Shown piece after piece: positions 1 through 6,962 of a stretch of 8,829 bases of DNA (the stretch's first letter is position 1; each line of letters opens with the position of its first letter). The translations under genes and the position numbers were made by a program. The stretch is from CAYUEQ01 sp964443805 (GTDB taxonomy: Bacteria; Bacillota_I; Bacilli_A; RF39; UBA660): assembly GCA_964443805.1 (NCBI GenBank), contig CAYUEQ010000038.1:1-8829 (forward strand). The letters are read 5' to 3'. The notes beneath the pieces were generated by a model. That model made no database searches. It was not told where the DNA came from and saw nothing but the letters and a program-made list of their open reading frames with translations.

Positions 1-3
1 TTT

Positions 4-2151
4 TTAGTTAGATAATTCTAATAAACTAAGACTTACTTTTTCTTTATCTAAGTCGATATCTATTACGAAGCACTCGACTATATCTCCTACCTTTACTATT
101 TCTGATGGGTGTTTTATAAATCTATTAGCCATTTTTGATATGTGGACTAATCCATCGTTATGAAGCCCTATATCAATAAATGCTCCAAAATCTACTACAT
201 TTCTTACTGTCCCTTGGAGTTTACTCCCTATTTTTAAGTCTTTAATATCTAAAATATCACTTTTTAAAATAGGTGTAGGCATATTATCTCTTGGATCTCT
301 ATTTGGTTTTTGTAAATCTAAAACAATATCTTTTAGAGTATATTCATCGATATTTAACTCTTTTGCTTTAGTTTTAATATCTATTTTATCTAAAGCTTCT
401 TGCATTTCTTTTGTTCCAATAGAAGATAATTCAAAATTTATATCTTTTATAAGATTGTTTGTTGCAACATAACTTTCAGGGTGAACACCAGTTTTATCTA
501 ATGGGTTATTTCCATCAGGTATCCTTAAGAAGCCAATTGATTGTTCATAGACTAAATCAGTGATTCCCTTAATATCTTTTATTTCTTCTCTTGTATTGTA
601 TTTACCTAATTTATTTCTTAAATCAATTATATTCTTTATTGTTCTTTTATTTAATCCTGATACATAACTAAGTAGCTCTGAAGATGCAGTATTGATATTA
701 ACTCCAACTTGGTTTACTACTTTAGAAACTACGAAATCTAGTGATTCGTCAAGTTTTTTTGCATTTACATCGTGTTGGTAAAGACCTACTCCTATACTTT
801 TAGGATCTATTTTAACTAGTTCAGATAATGTATCTTGAAGTCTTCTTCCAATACTAATTGCGCTTCTTTTTTCAACAGTTAAATCTGGAAATTCTGCTAT
901 GGCATTTTTTGAAGCTGAATATACACTAGCGCCTGCTTCATTAATAATTAAATAACTAGTTTCTTTGTTGGCTTCTTTCAATACTTTAGATACGAATATT
1001 TCTGATTCTCTAGATGCAGTTCCATTTCCAATAGCAATAATATCAATATTATATTTATCAATTAAATTTAAAAGAATAGTTTTTGATTCCTCAAATTTAT
1101 TTTGTGGTTCATGAGGATAGATAACTTCGGTTTCTAATAATTGTCCAGTTTTATCTAATACTGCTAATTTACAACCAGTTCTAAATGCTGGATCAAATCC
1201 TAATACAACTTTTTCTTTCATTGGTGGACTTAGAAGTAAGTTTTCTACATTACCAGCAAAATTTTCAATTGCTTTTAATTCTGCTACTTCTTTTAATTCT
1301 CTTCTAACTTCTCTTTCAACACTTGGAAATATTAATCTTTTGTATGAGTCTTCAATTGCTTCTTCGATATAAGTAACACATACTCCTTTGTTATTTTTTA
1401 TTTCTTTTTTCTTAATGTTTTCTATTATTTCTTCTTTATTAACTTTTATTCCTACAGTTAATATTTTTTCTTTTTCTCCTCTATTAGTTGCTAGGATTTG
1501 ATGAGGTTTAATTTTATTTACATTTATTTCAAAATCATAATATATTTCATATGTTTTTCTTTCATCAATTGCCTTTGATTTTATCTTAGAAGTAATTAAT
1601 CCAAATTGATAAATATATAATCTTATTTCTTTACGATATTTAGCATTATCACTTATATTTTCTGCTATTATATATTTAGCTCCTGTTATTGCCTCTTCTT
1701 CAGTTTTTATAACATCATTTAGATAGTCTTTTGCTAACTCATTAACATTGTCATCAAAACTTAATATAAGCTTTGCTAGTGGCTCTAAACCATTTTTAAT
1801 CGCTTCAGTTGCTTTTGTTTTTTTCTTTTCTTTAAAAGGACGATACAAGTCTTCTACTTCAATTAATTTTTTACAAGCATTAATAGATTGTTTTAACTCT
1901 TCTGTTAACATTCCTTTTTCATCTATTAATCTTATAACATCTTCTTTTCTTTTTAATAGGTTAGATTCATATTCATAAGATTCATTTATTATTCTTATTT
2001 GTTCTTCGTCTAAACCTCCAGTAACTTCTTTTCTGTATCTAGCAATAAAAGGTACTGTTGCCCCTTCTGCTAATAATTCAAGTACACTATTTATTCTTTT
2101 TTCATTAATATTTAGTTGTTGTTCTAAATTTTTTACTACATCTGTATTCAT
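4..2151 (-). CDS. tex: Tex family RNA-binding transcription accessory protein
   Basis: Tex is a cytoplasmic, S1-domain nucleic-acid-binding protein of the YhgF/Tex family. In other bacteria it is linked to transcription and RNA fitness, but its exact role is still loosely defined. The 715-residue product has the full family layout. A helical N-terminal domain comes first (about 1-300, with VPFIARYRKE at 33-42). A YqgF/RNase H-like domain begins near 315 (LGFDPAFRTG at 317-326). Helix-hairpin-helix segments lie at about 485-560 (NINTASSELLSYVSGL, later GVHPESY). An S1 domain runs from about 642 to 712 (GTVRNVVDFGAFIDIG). Length and order match the usual family size, so the gene looks intact. 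The ATG start follows GGAGGA (2163-2158) at a 6-nt gap. It lies directly downstream of the displaced tlyA terminator and probably has its own promoter there. The stop codon is three bases from the window edge. Confidence 0.97.
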   Translation of the reverse strand: MNTDVVKNLEQQLNINEKRINSVLELLAEGATVPFIARYRKEVTGGLDEEQIRIINESYEYESNLLKRKEDVIRLIDEKGMLTEELKQSINACKKLIEVEDLYRPFKEKKKTKATEAIKNGLEPLAKLILSFDDNVNELAKDYLNDVIKTEEEAITGAKYIIAENISDNAKYRKEIRLYIYQFGLITSKIKSKAIDERKTYEIYYDFEINVNKIKPHQILATNRGEKEKILTVGIKVNKEEIIENIKKKEIKNNKGVCVTYIEEAIEDSYKRLIFPSVEREVRRELKEVAELKAIENFAGNVENLLLSPPMKEKVVLGFDPAFRTGCKLAVLDKTGQLLETEVIYPHEPQNKFEESKTILLNLIDKYNIDIIAIGNGTASRESEIFVSKVLKEANKETSYLIINEAGASVYSASKNAIAEFPDLTVEKRSAISIGRRLQDTLSELVKIDPKSIGVGLYQHDVNAKKLDESLDFVVSKVVNQVGVNINTASSELLSYVSGLNKRTIKNIIDLRNKLGKYNTREEIKDIKGITDLVYEQSIGFLRIPDGNNPLDKTGVHPESYVATNNLIKDINFELSSIGTKEMQEALDKIDIKTKAKELNIDEYTLKDIVLDLQKPNRDPRDNMPTPILKSDILDIKDLKIGSKLQGTVRNVVDFGAFIDIGLHNDGLVHISKMANRFIKHPSEIVKVGDIVECFVIDIDLDKEKVSLSLLELSN

Positions 2152-2169
2152 CTTTAATCCTCCAGTACT

Positions 2170-2198
2170 ATTTTACCACAAAAATAGCAACGATTGAA
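2170..2198 (-). promoter_or_regulatory. Candidate tex promoter overlapping a terminator
   Basis: On the minus strand TAAAAT (2175-2170) is preceded by TG-N, giving an extended -10. At 17 bp upstream is a weak -35, TTCAAT (2198-2193). The predicted start falls on the tex Shine-Dalgarno, giving a leader of about 12 nt. The -35 lies inside the hairpin of the upstream terminator, so the two signals share DNA. Motif inspection only; alternatives are possible in such A+T-rich sequence. Confidence 0.35.
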
Positions 2199-2209
2199 TA
2201 TCATTGCTA
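2180..2209 (-). terminator. Rho-independent terminator, probably the original tlyA terminator
   Basis: On the minus strand a 10-bp stem (2209-2200 with 2194-2185, one U.G wobble) and a 5-nt loop are followed by five T (2184-2180). It begins about 7 nt after the stop codon of a displaced tlyA-like tail (2217-2253). It now terminates transcripts from the abiE module and insulates tex. It shares 18 identical bases with the typA terminator at 4308-4325. Confidence 0.85.
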
Positions 2210-2216
2210 TGATTAT

Positions 2217-2253
2217 CTTACATTTAGTTCATTAAAAGAATCTCTTATTATTT
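2217..2253. repeat. Displaced copy of the tlyA 3' end (att-like direct repeat, distal copy)
   Basis: This 37-bp stretch matches 3431-3467, the 3' end of tlyA, at 33 of 37 positions in the same orientation. It includes uninterrupted blocks of 13 and 12 bases. Read on the minus strand in the tlyA frame it gives KIIRDSFNELNVR and then stop, against EIVKDSFKKLNVRK and then stop in tlyA. It starts a few bases after the abiEii stop and ends just before a terminator. The best reading is the original tlyA tail, pushed away by insertion of the abiE module; this is inference. Confidence 0.75.
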
Positions 2254-2259
2254 TGTTTT

Positions 2260-2761
2260 TTAAACACTAACTGGTGTCATTATTTGAATTATAACTTTTA
2301 TCGCATTTATTACATCTTCAAATTCTATATCTTTTGCATAAGCATATTTATTTTGATAATTATTCCATAATTCTTCTATATGCTTGCTTTCTTCAATTAA
2401 CTTTATAATGTTTGAACTATTATTTATACTATCTAATGTTTTTCTTCTTTTAGCTGTATTGTTAATAGCATCTATTAATGTTTTAATATCCATTTCAGAA
2501 AATTTAAAATTAACAAACATATATAAATCATAATAATCTTTCATTCTAGTATTAATAATACCTCGAGATATAATAGCCTCAAATTTTTCAGCAATTATAG
2601 TTTCATTGTTATAAGATAAAATTTTTATTATATTTAGATAGAGAAACTCTCATCAATAATCTCTCGAACATAACCATTTTTCTTAACGCTTCATGAGATA
2701 TGTTTGTTTCTCTAACTATATTTTTTAATTTTGCTTTTAAACTATCTGAACTAGTTATCAT
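2260..2761 (-). pseudogene. abiEii: AbiEii-type nucleotidyltransferase toxin, internally deleted and frameshifted
   Basis: AbiEii is the toxin of the type IV AbiE system, a nucleotidyltransferase-like protein that needs its catalytic core for toxicity. Here only the ends remain. The 5' part (2761-2609) starts with ATG overlapping the abiEi stop as ATGA, behind GAGGTG at a 5-nt gap. It reads MITSSDSLKAKLKNI...MFERLL...KNFIL and then TAA, which is the family N-terminus up to the point where KGG normally follows. In the next frame the sequence resumes as KILSYNNETIIAEKFEAIISRG...TRMKDYYDLYMF (about 2620-2500) and continues to a normal C-terminus with LWNNYQNKYAYA, ending at 2260. From my recollection of family length (about 290-300 residues), roughly 110-130 codons are missing, including the nucleotidyltransferase motifs. 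An ATG at 2544 opens a 94-codon frame, but I see no sign that it encodes a functional protein. Confidence 0.9.
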
Positions 2762-3351
2762 GATAACACCTCAAAAGTTTTTAAAACTTCTTGCTCAACA
2801 CCTAACTTCTTAGCATAATCAAATAGCTTTACTTGATTTTTATTAGTTTTATTATGATAACCTCTAATTGCTTTATTAAACAATTCGAGTTCGATATCTT
2901 TTTTATTTCTGATAATATCACAAATACATCTTTCTAAATCATAAATTTTAATCAAATTACCATAAGGTGATTTTACATTAATCATGCCTAAATTAATAAA
3001 TTCTTTTTTGATACGAAATAAATTGATATCTTTTTTCTTTTGCAAAGAGCCTCGATATTCATTAGTAACAGTAATATCAATAATATGGGGGATTCTATCA
3101 CTTAAATTATGAAATCTTAGTGCTGTGATATGTGAAAAAACCATTTTTTTACTTTTATTTTGTAAAATAAAATAAATATCTTCTTGTTCTTCAGGAAGAA
3201 TATAAATACCACGATCCACTCTTTCAATTTTTCCTTTTTTTATTAGGTATCCTAAAAATTGTCTTTTAATTCCTTTTTTTTCTACATTACTAGTAGTAAT
3301 ATAACCATTATTATCTTGAGCTAATTTTAAAATTGCTTCTTCATTATTCAT
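2758..3351 (-). CDS. abiEi: AbiEi family antitoxin / transcriptional autorepressor
   Basis: AbiEi is the antitoxin of AbiE abortive-infection modules. Its N-terminal winged helix-turn-helix binds inverted repeats at its own promoter, and its C-terminal domain is needed for antitoxicity. The predicted 197-residue protein matches the family throughout. The wHTH covers about 1-55 (GYITTSNVEKKGIKRQFLGYLIKKGKIERVDRGIYIL). SHITALRFHNLSDR lies at 73-86, YRGSLQKK at 99-106, SPYGNLIKIYDLERCICDIIR at 128-148, and a helical C-terminus follows. I chose ATG 3351 because AAAGGA (3366-3361) then sits 9 nt upstream. A GTG at 3369 would put that ribosome site inside the gene, and ATG 3357 leaves only 3 nt. 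The stop overlaps the abiEii start by 4 nt, typical of translational coupling. The gene is intact although its toxin partner is not. An 18-bp inverted repeat spans its promoter. Confidence 0.93.
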   Translation of the reverse strand: MNNEEAILKLAQDNNGYITTSNVEKKGIKRQFLGYLIKKGKIERVDRGIYILPEEQEDIYFILQNKSKKMVFSHITALRFHNLSDRIPHIIDITVTNEYRGSLQKKKDINLFRIKKEFINLGMINVKSPYGNLIKIYDLERCICDIIRNKKDIELELFNKAIRGYHNKTNKNQVKLFDYAKKLGVEQEVLKTFEVLS

Positions 3352-3355
3352 TTGC

Positions 3356-3407
3356 ATATTTCCTTTCACTACTAAACTATACCATAAAAAGTAGTAAAAG
3401 GAAATAT
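3356..3407 (-). promoter_or_regulatory. abiE promoter with palindromic operator, likely AbiEi-bound
   Basis: Two 18-bp arms, 3356-3373 and 3390-3407, are inverted complements at 17 of 18 positions, with a 16-bp spacer. The spacer holds the minus-strand -10 TATAGT (3381-3376) preceded by TGG, an extended -10; no good -35 is visible. The predicted start at about 3369 gives a leader of about 18 nt carrying AAAGGA. AbiEi proteins are known to repress their promoter by binding inverted repeats around the -10, so this is the expected autoregulatory site. That AbiEi binds here is inference. Confidence 0.7.
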
Positions 3408-3423
3408 ATACTGTTTTGACATA

Positions 3424-4218
3424 TCATTTTCTTACATTTAGTTTCTTAAAAGAATCTTTTACTATTTCTTTAATACTTACCTTTACAAATTCTTTTTTAT
3501 CTTTAATAAAATACGCTAGATACTCTATATTTCCACTTCCGCCTTTTATTGGTGAGTAAGTTAAATCATCTATATTAAAATTTATTGCTTTAAATTCATT
3601 TAATATCTTTATTATTACTTTTTCATGAATGTTTGAATTAGTAATTACACCATGGTATTTAGTCGCTACTTCTTTACCTACTTCAAATTCAGGTTTTATC
3701 AAACATATAATTTCTTTTAAATTAGGTAATGTATTTAATTTAGGAATTAATGCAGCAACTGATATAAAAGATACATCTATAGTTGCTATATTAACTTCTT
3801 TTAAAATATTATTGTTTATGTTTCTAAAGTCCGTTTGTTCATAAAGTTCTAACTTTTTATTATTTTTTAATTCACTATCCATTTGATTAGATCCAACATC
3901 AACTGCAATTACCTTTTTAACATTATTTTTAAGAGCAACATCAGTAAAGCCACCAGTAGATGATCCGATATCAACCATTGTTTTATCTTCTAAATTTATT
4001 TTAAATTCATTAATTGCTTTTACAAGTTTTAAACCACCTTTTGAAACATAGGGATTTACACTACCTCTTATTTCAATTACTGAATCCTCATTTACAAACG
4101 TCCTCGCCTTTATAATTTGTTTGCCGTCAGAAAAAATTAAACCAAGTTTAATGGCATATGCAGCTTTTGTACGTGAATTAAACATCTTTTTACTTGCTAA
4201 TAGTTTATCTAATCTAAT
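3424..4218 (-). CDS. tlyA: TlyA family rRNA 2'-O-methyltransferase (start probably ATT)
   Basis: TlyA proteins are SAM-dependent rRNA cytidine-2'-O-methyltransferases with an N-terminal S4 RNA-binding domain and an FtsJ-like catalytic domain. From the ATT at 4218 the product is 264 residues, the normal size. The S4 domain covers about 1-60 (RLDKLLASKKMFNSRTKAAYAI). The SAM loop DIGSSTGGFTD is at 83-93. A plausible K-D-K-E tetrad is present: K64 in SKGGLKL, D148 in TIDVSF, K175 in LIKPEFEVG and E232 in GNIEYL. The first in-frame ATG (4185) would delete the first helix of S4 and has no Shine-Dalgarno. ATT 4218 or 4221 puts the family N-terminus in place, 4-10 nt behind GGAAGTGG (4233-4226), and an in-frame TAG at 4239-4237 excludes a start further upstream. 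The C-terminal codons appear to have been replaced by the incoming abiE module. It has its own promoter. Confidence 0.9.
   Translation of the reverse strand: MRLDKLLASKKMFNSRTKAAYAIKLGLIFSDGKQIIKARTFVNEDSVIEIRGSVNPYVSKGGLKLVKAINEFKINLEDKTMVDIGSSTGGFTDVALKNNVKKVIAVDVGSNQMDSELKNNKKLELYEQTDFRNINNNILKEVNIATIDVSFISVAALIPKLNTLPNLKEIICLIKPEFEVGKEVATKYHGVITNSNIHEKVIIKILNEFKAINFNIDDLTYSPIKGGSGNIEYLAYFIKDKKEFVKVSIKEIVKDSFKKLNVRK
3431..3467. repeat. tlyA 3' end copy of the direct repeat (att-like, proximal copy)
   Basis: This is the functional tlyA 3' end, encoding EIVKDSFKKLNVR on the minus strand. It is 33/37 identical to 2217-2253 in the same orientation. The two copies bound the abiE module, about 1.2 kb apart. 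The sequence 3' of tlyA from 3423 downward resembles nothing near the other copy, so homology stops at the gene end, as expected for integration into a 3' gene terminus. Confidence 0.75.
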
Positions 4219-4264
4219 AATACTACCACTTCCAAACTACCGGAAATTTAAAAAACATAATCCA

Positions 4265-4293
4265 AGTATATTAAATTTTTACCTATATTACAA
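4265..4293 (-). promoter_or_regulatory. Candidate tlyA promoter
   Basis: On the minus strand TTGTAA (4293-4288) and TATACT (4270-4265) are separated by exactly 17 bp. The predicted start near 4258 gives a leader of about 40 nt to ATT 4218. It lies just downstream of the typA terminator, so tlyA is probably its own transcription unit. Confidence 0.55.
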
Positions 4294-4309
4294 TATAAAT
4301 TTTTAATAC

Positions 4310-4339
4310 AAAAATAGCAACGATTAAATCTCGTTGCTA
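4310..4339 (-). terminator. Rho-independent terminator of typA
   Basis: A perfect 9-bp stem (4339-4331 with 4323-4315, TAGCAACGA) with a 7-nt loop is followed on the minus strand by five T (4314-4310). The typA stop codon (4326-4324) lies in the loop, so the ascending arm is still coding sequence. Confidence 0.9.
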
Positions 4340-6150
4340 AAGTTTTTTATTTTCTTTTCTTTTGCTCTTGCATTTGGTTCAAGTGTTTTCTTTCTTAATC
4401 TGATTGAATTAGGTGTTAATTCTACATATTCATCTTCTTCAATAAACTCTAATGCTTCTTCTAAAGAAAATGATTTAGCTTTAGTTAAGTTAATTGCATC
4501 ATCAGAACCTGATGCTCTTGTATTAGTTAATTGTTTGTTTTTACATGGATTTACATCTAAATCATTATCTCGATTATGAATTCCAACAATCATTCCAACA
4601 TAAACATCTGTAGCTGGTTCGATTATTAATGTTCCTCTTTCTTGTAAATTCCATAGTGAGTAACCTAATGCTTTTCCGTTTTCCATTGATACTAATACTC
4701 CGTTTTTACGGCTATTTATAGCTCCAGCATATGGTTTATAAGTATCAAAACTTCTAACCATTATCCCTTCACCTTTAGTATTAGTTATAAAAGTATTTCG
4801 ATAACCAATTAAACCTCTTGTTGGACATGAGAAATTAATAGTTGTATAAGAGTTTTCTTCTTTTGTAACTGATTGGATTATTCCTTTACGATCATTTAAA
4901 TCACTTATTATCGTTCCAGAATATTCATCAGGTAGATTTATTACTACTTGTTCAAATGGCTCATATTTAACATCATCTATCACTTTTAAAATAACTTCAG
5001 GTTTAGATACAGATAACTCATATCCTTCTCTTCTCATGTTTTCTAAAAGAATTGATAAATGTAATTCTCCTCTACCTGAAACTTTAAATCCATCGACATT
5101 AGCTAACTCTTCGACTTTAAGACCAACATTTGTCAGCAGTTCTTTTTCTAATCTATCTTTAATATGACGATTAGTTAGGAATTTACCTGATATCCCTGCA
5201 AACGGTGAATTATTAACTAAAAAATTCATTGATAGTGTTGGCTCTTCTATTTCTATTTTTGGTAGTGGATCTATTTTATCTTTAGTACAAATAGTATCTC
5301 CAATTGTAATATCATCACTACCAGCTACTGTTACAATATCTCCAAAGTACGCTTCTTTAACTTCTTGTTTTTTTATTCCTTCATTAATAAATAATTTTGC
5401 TACTTTAAATATTTTTATATCACCATTGTTTTTAGCTAAACTAACAGTTTCTCCAACTTTTATTTTTCCTTTTGTAATTCTTCCAATTCCAATTCTTCCA
5501 ATATAATCATCATAATCTAATTGAGATATTTGTAATTGTAAAAAGTCTTCGATATCCCCTTCATATGGTTTTACATTATCAACAATAGTATCCAGAAGCG
5601 GTGTTACATCTTTTCCAATGTTATTAACATCATAAGTTGCAATACCATCCCTTGCTATTCCATATATAATTTTAAAATCTAGCTGTTCATCTGTAGCACC
5701 TAAATCTAAAAACAAATCAAATGTCATATCAACTACTGCATCAGGTCTTGCATCTTTTTTATCTATTTTATTAATAAAAAGAATTGGCTTTATATTACAT
5801 TTTAAAGCTTCACTTAAAACAAATCTAGTTTGCGGCATTGGTCCTTCTTTAGAATCAACAACTAAAATAACTGTATCTACAGTTTTAATAATTCTTTCTA
5901 TTTCTGATGAAAAATCAGCATGCCCTGGTGTATCAACAATATTTATTTTTATTCCTTTATATTTAATAGAACAATTTTTAGCTGTTATTGTTATACCTCG
6001 TTCGCGCTCTAAAGAAAGAGAATCCATTACTTGATTTTCTATAACTTCATTTTCTCTAAAAACACCATTTTGTTTTAATAAAGCATCAACTAAAGTACTC
6101 TTACCAGCATCAACGTGAGCGATAACTGCTACATTTATTATTTTCTCCAT
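4324..6150 (-). CDS. typA: TypA/BipA ribosome-associated GTPase
   Basis: BipA/TypA is a translational GTPase related to EF-G and LepA. It binds the 70S ribosome and aids 50S assembly and growth under stress, especially cold. The 608-residue protein is the usual length. All GTPase motifs are visible: P-loop AHVDAGKST (11-19), switch I RGITIT (51-56), DTPGHADF (73-80), NKID (127-130) and a G5-like segment around YGIARDG (163-169). These are followed by the beta-barrel domain (about 200-290), EF-G-like domains III and V (about 300-480, with GRGELHLSILLENMRREGYE and CPTRGLIGYR), and the BipA-specific C-terminal domain with ATDVYVGMIVGIHNRDNDLDVN. ATG 6150 follows GAGTG (6161-6157) at a 6-nt gap. 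It is 65 nt downstream of the sortase gene but has its own promoter, so linkage to the sortase is probably incidental. Confidence 0.98.
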   Translation of the reverse strand: MEKIINVAVIAHVDAGKSTLVDALLKQNGVFRENEVIENQVMDSLSLERERGITITAKNCSIKYKGIKINIVDTPGHADFSSEIERIIKTVDTVILVVDSKEGPMPQTRFVLSEALKCNIKPILFINKIDKKDARPDAVVDMTFDLFLDLGATDEQLDFKIIYGIARDGIATYDVNNIGKDVTPLLDTIVDNVKPYEGDIEDFLQLQISQLDYDDYIGRIGIGRITKGKIKVGETVSLAKNNGDIKIFKVAKLFINEGIKKQEVKEAYFGDIVTVAGSDDITIGDTICTKDKIDPLPKIEIEEPTLSMNFLVNNSPFAGISGKFLTNRHIKDRLEKELLTNVGLKVEELANVDGFKVSGRGELHLSILLENMRREGYELSVSKPEVILKVIDDVKYEPFEQVVINLPDEYSGTIISDLNDRKGIIQSVTKEENSYTTINFSCPTRGLIGYRNTFITNTKGEGIMVRSFDTYKPYAGAINSRKNGVLVSMENGKALGYSLWNLQERGTLIIEPATDVYVGMIVGIHNRDNDLDVNPCKNKQLTNTRASGSDDAINLTKAKSFSLEEALEFIEEDEYVELTPNSIRLRKKTLEPNARAKEKKIKNFSNEI

Positions 6151-6176
6151 TTAAATCACTCTTTTTCCACTAAGAA

Positions 6177-6205
6177 AGAATACTACATAATTTAGTATTT
6201 GTCTA
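6177..6205 (-). promoter_or_regulatory. Candidate typA promoter
   Basis: On the minus strand TAGACA (6205-6200) is followed after 17 bp by TATTCT (6182-6177). The predicted start is near 6170, giving a leader of about 20 nt with GAGTG before the typA ATG. It lies in the 65-bp gap after the sortase stop; I see no terminator hairpin in that gap. Confidence 0.5.
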
Positions 6206-6215
6206 GGTTTACTTT

Positions 6216-6941
6216 TTATAAATCCCCTATTTTCTTAGCATTAACAATTAAGAATGAATCAAGTGGTTCATAATAACATGTTTGAAGAGTAATTATTTTA
6301 TCATAACTTTCAACATCTACTAAAGTATCGTAAAGAGAATTTTCTTTCATCCATTTTAAATGTTCATTATACCCTTTATCATTAAAAGTAATCATCGTAT
6401 GACGATTATCAGTAACTACCATCACTGAAAATATTTGATATAATTCTCTACCCGCATCAGTTACTAAATGAACATGTTGGTTTTCATTAAAAAAATTCCA
6501 ATCTAAAAACTTTTCTAATTCTTTAAATTCAGTTGTTAAACTTTGTGAATTATGACCATAAAATATTAATTTACGATCAGTTGTTTTAATACGATAATCT
6601 AAATATATAGAACCATATATATTATATTTTTTATCGATAGCATGGTTCAAATAAAAATCATTGTCTTCTCCTCGAACTAATATAGTATCTAAGCTAGTAC
6701 CTGGAATTTTTAATGTCCCTATAATTTGTTCATTATTAAATTTAGTTTTATAACCCTGTACTTCTTTTTTTATTGCTTCATAATCAATTGCATTTTCTAT
6801 AATATTACTTTCTTTACTATTTTTATATTTTTTTTCTAGTCTATTTTTATTTATTTCATTACCCGTAAGCGAGTAAATTCCCAATGTTAAAAAGAATAAT
6901 AAGAAATACCCCGTTATAATTAATCCTGCTTTTCTTTTCAT
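6216..6941 (-). CDS. srtB: Class B sortase-like membrane-anchored cysteine transpeptidase
   Basis: Sortases cleave a sorting signal on secreted proteins and attach them to peptidoglycan or to pilin subunits outside the cell. The 241-residue protein has a basic start and one membrane span (about 5-27), then a linker and a class B sortase domain. Visible motifs are IIGTLKIPGTSLDTILVRGEDNDFYLNH (73-100), YGSIYLD (109-115), the catalytic His in FYGHNSQ (H130) and the catalytic Cys in TLQTCYYE (C222). The expected Arg on the next strand appears replaced: where S. aureus SrtB-type enzymes have RIVVVAK, this protein has FLIVNAK (F230). ATG 6941 follows AAAGGGG (6954-6948) at a 6-nt gap, with a near-consensus promoter upstream. 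No obvious sorting-signal substrate is encoded in the window, so its target is unknown. Sortase fold is confident; class B is likely; activity is uncertain. Confidence 0.9.
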   Translation of the reverse strand: MKRKAGLIITGYFLLFFLTLGIYSLTGNEINKNRLEKKYKNSKESNIIENAIDYEAIKKEVQGYKTKFNNEQIIGTLKIPGTSLDTILVRGEDNDFYLNHAIDKKYNIYGSIYLDYRIKTTDRKLIFYGHNSQSLTTEFKELEKFLDWNFFNENQHVHLVTDAGRELYQIFSVMVVTDNRHTMITFNDKGYNEHLKWMKENSLYDTLVDVESYDKIITLQTCYYEPLDSFLIVNAKKIGDL

Positions 6942-6962
6942 ATTTTTCCCCTTTGGACCTAT

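Noticed and set aside
1748..1978. Plus-strand open frame of 76 codons inside tex
   Set aside because: Shadow frame of a well-conserved gene, rich in Phe/Ser as expected from antisense of A+T-rich coding DNA, with no family resemblance. The same holds for plus-strand frames at 3629-3844, 4121-4306 and 4334-4579.
2260..2544. Independent 94-codon gene
   Set aside because: Its residues are the C-terminus of AbiEii, the frame continues open upstream of the ATG with further AbiEii sequence, and no ribosome site precedes 2544.
3352..3369. GTG start for abiEi at 3369 giving six extra residues
   Set aside because: It would place the AAAGGA ribosome site and the predicted transcript start inside the coding sequence; ATG 3351 has a proper spacing of 9 nt.
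3356..3407. Inverted repeat as a terminator for tlyA
   Set aside because: On the minus strand no T-run follows the second arm, and it brackets a good -10. An operator fits better. tlyA transcripts may therefore read into abiE.
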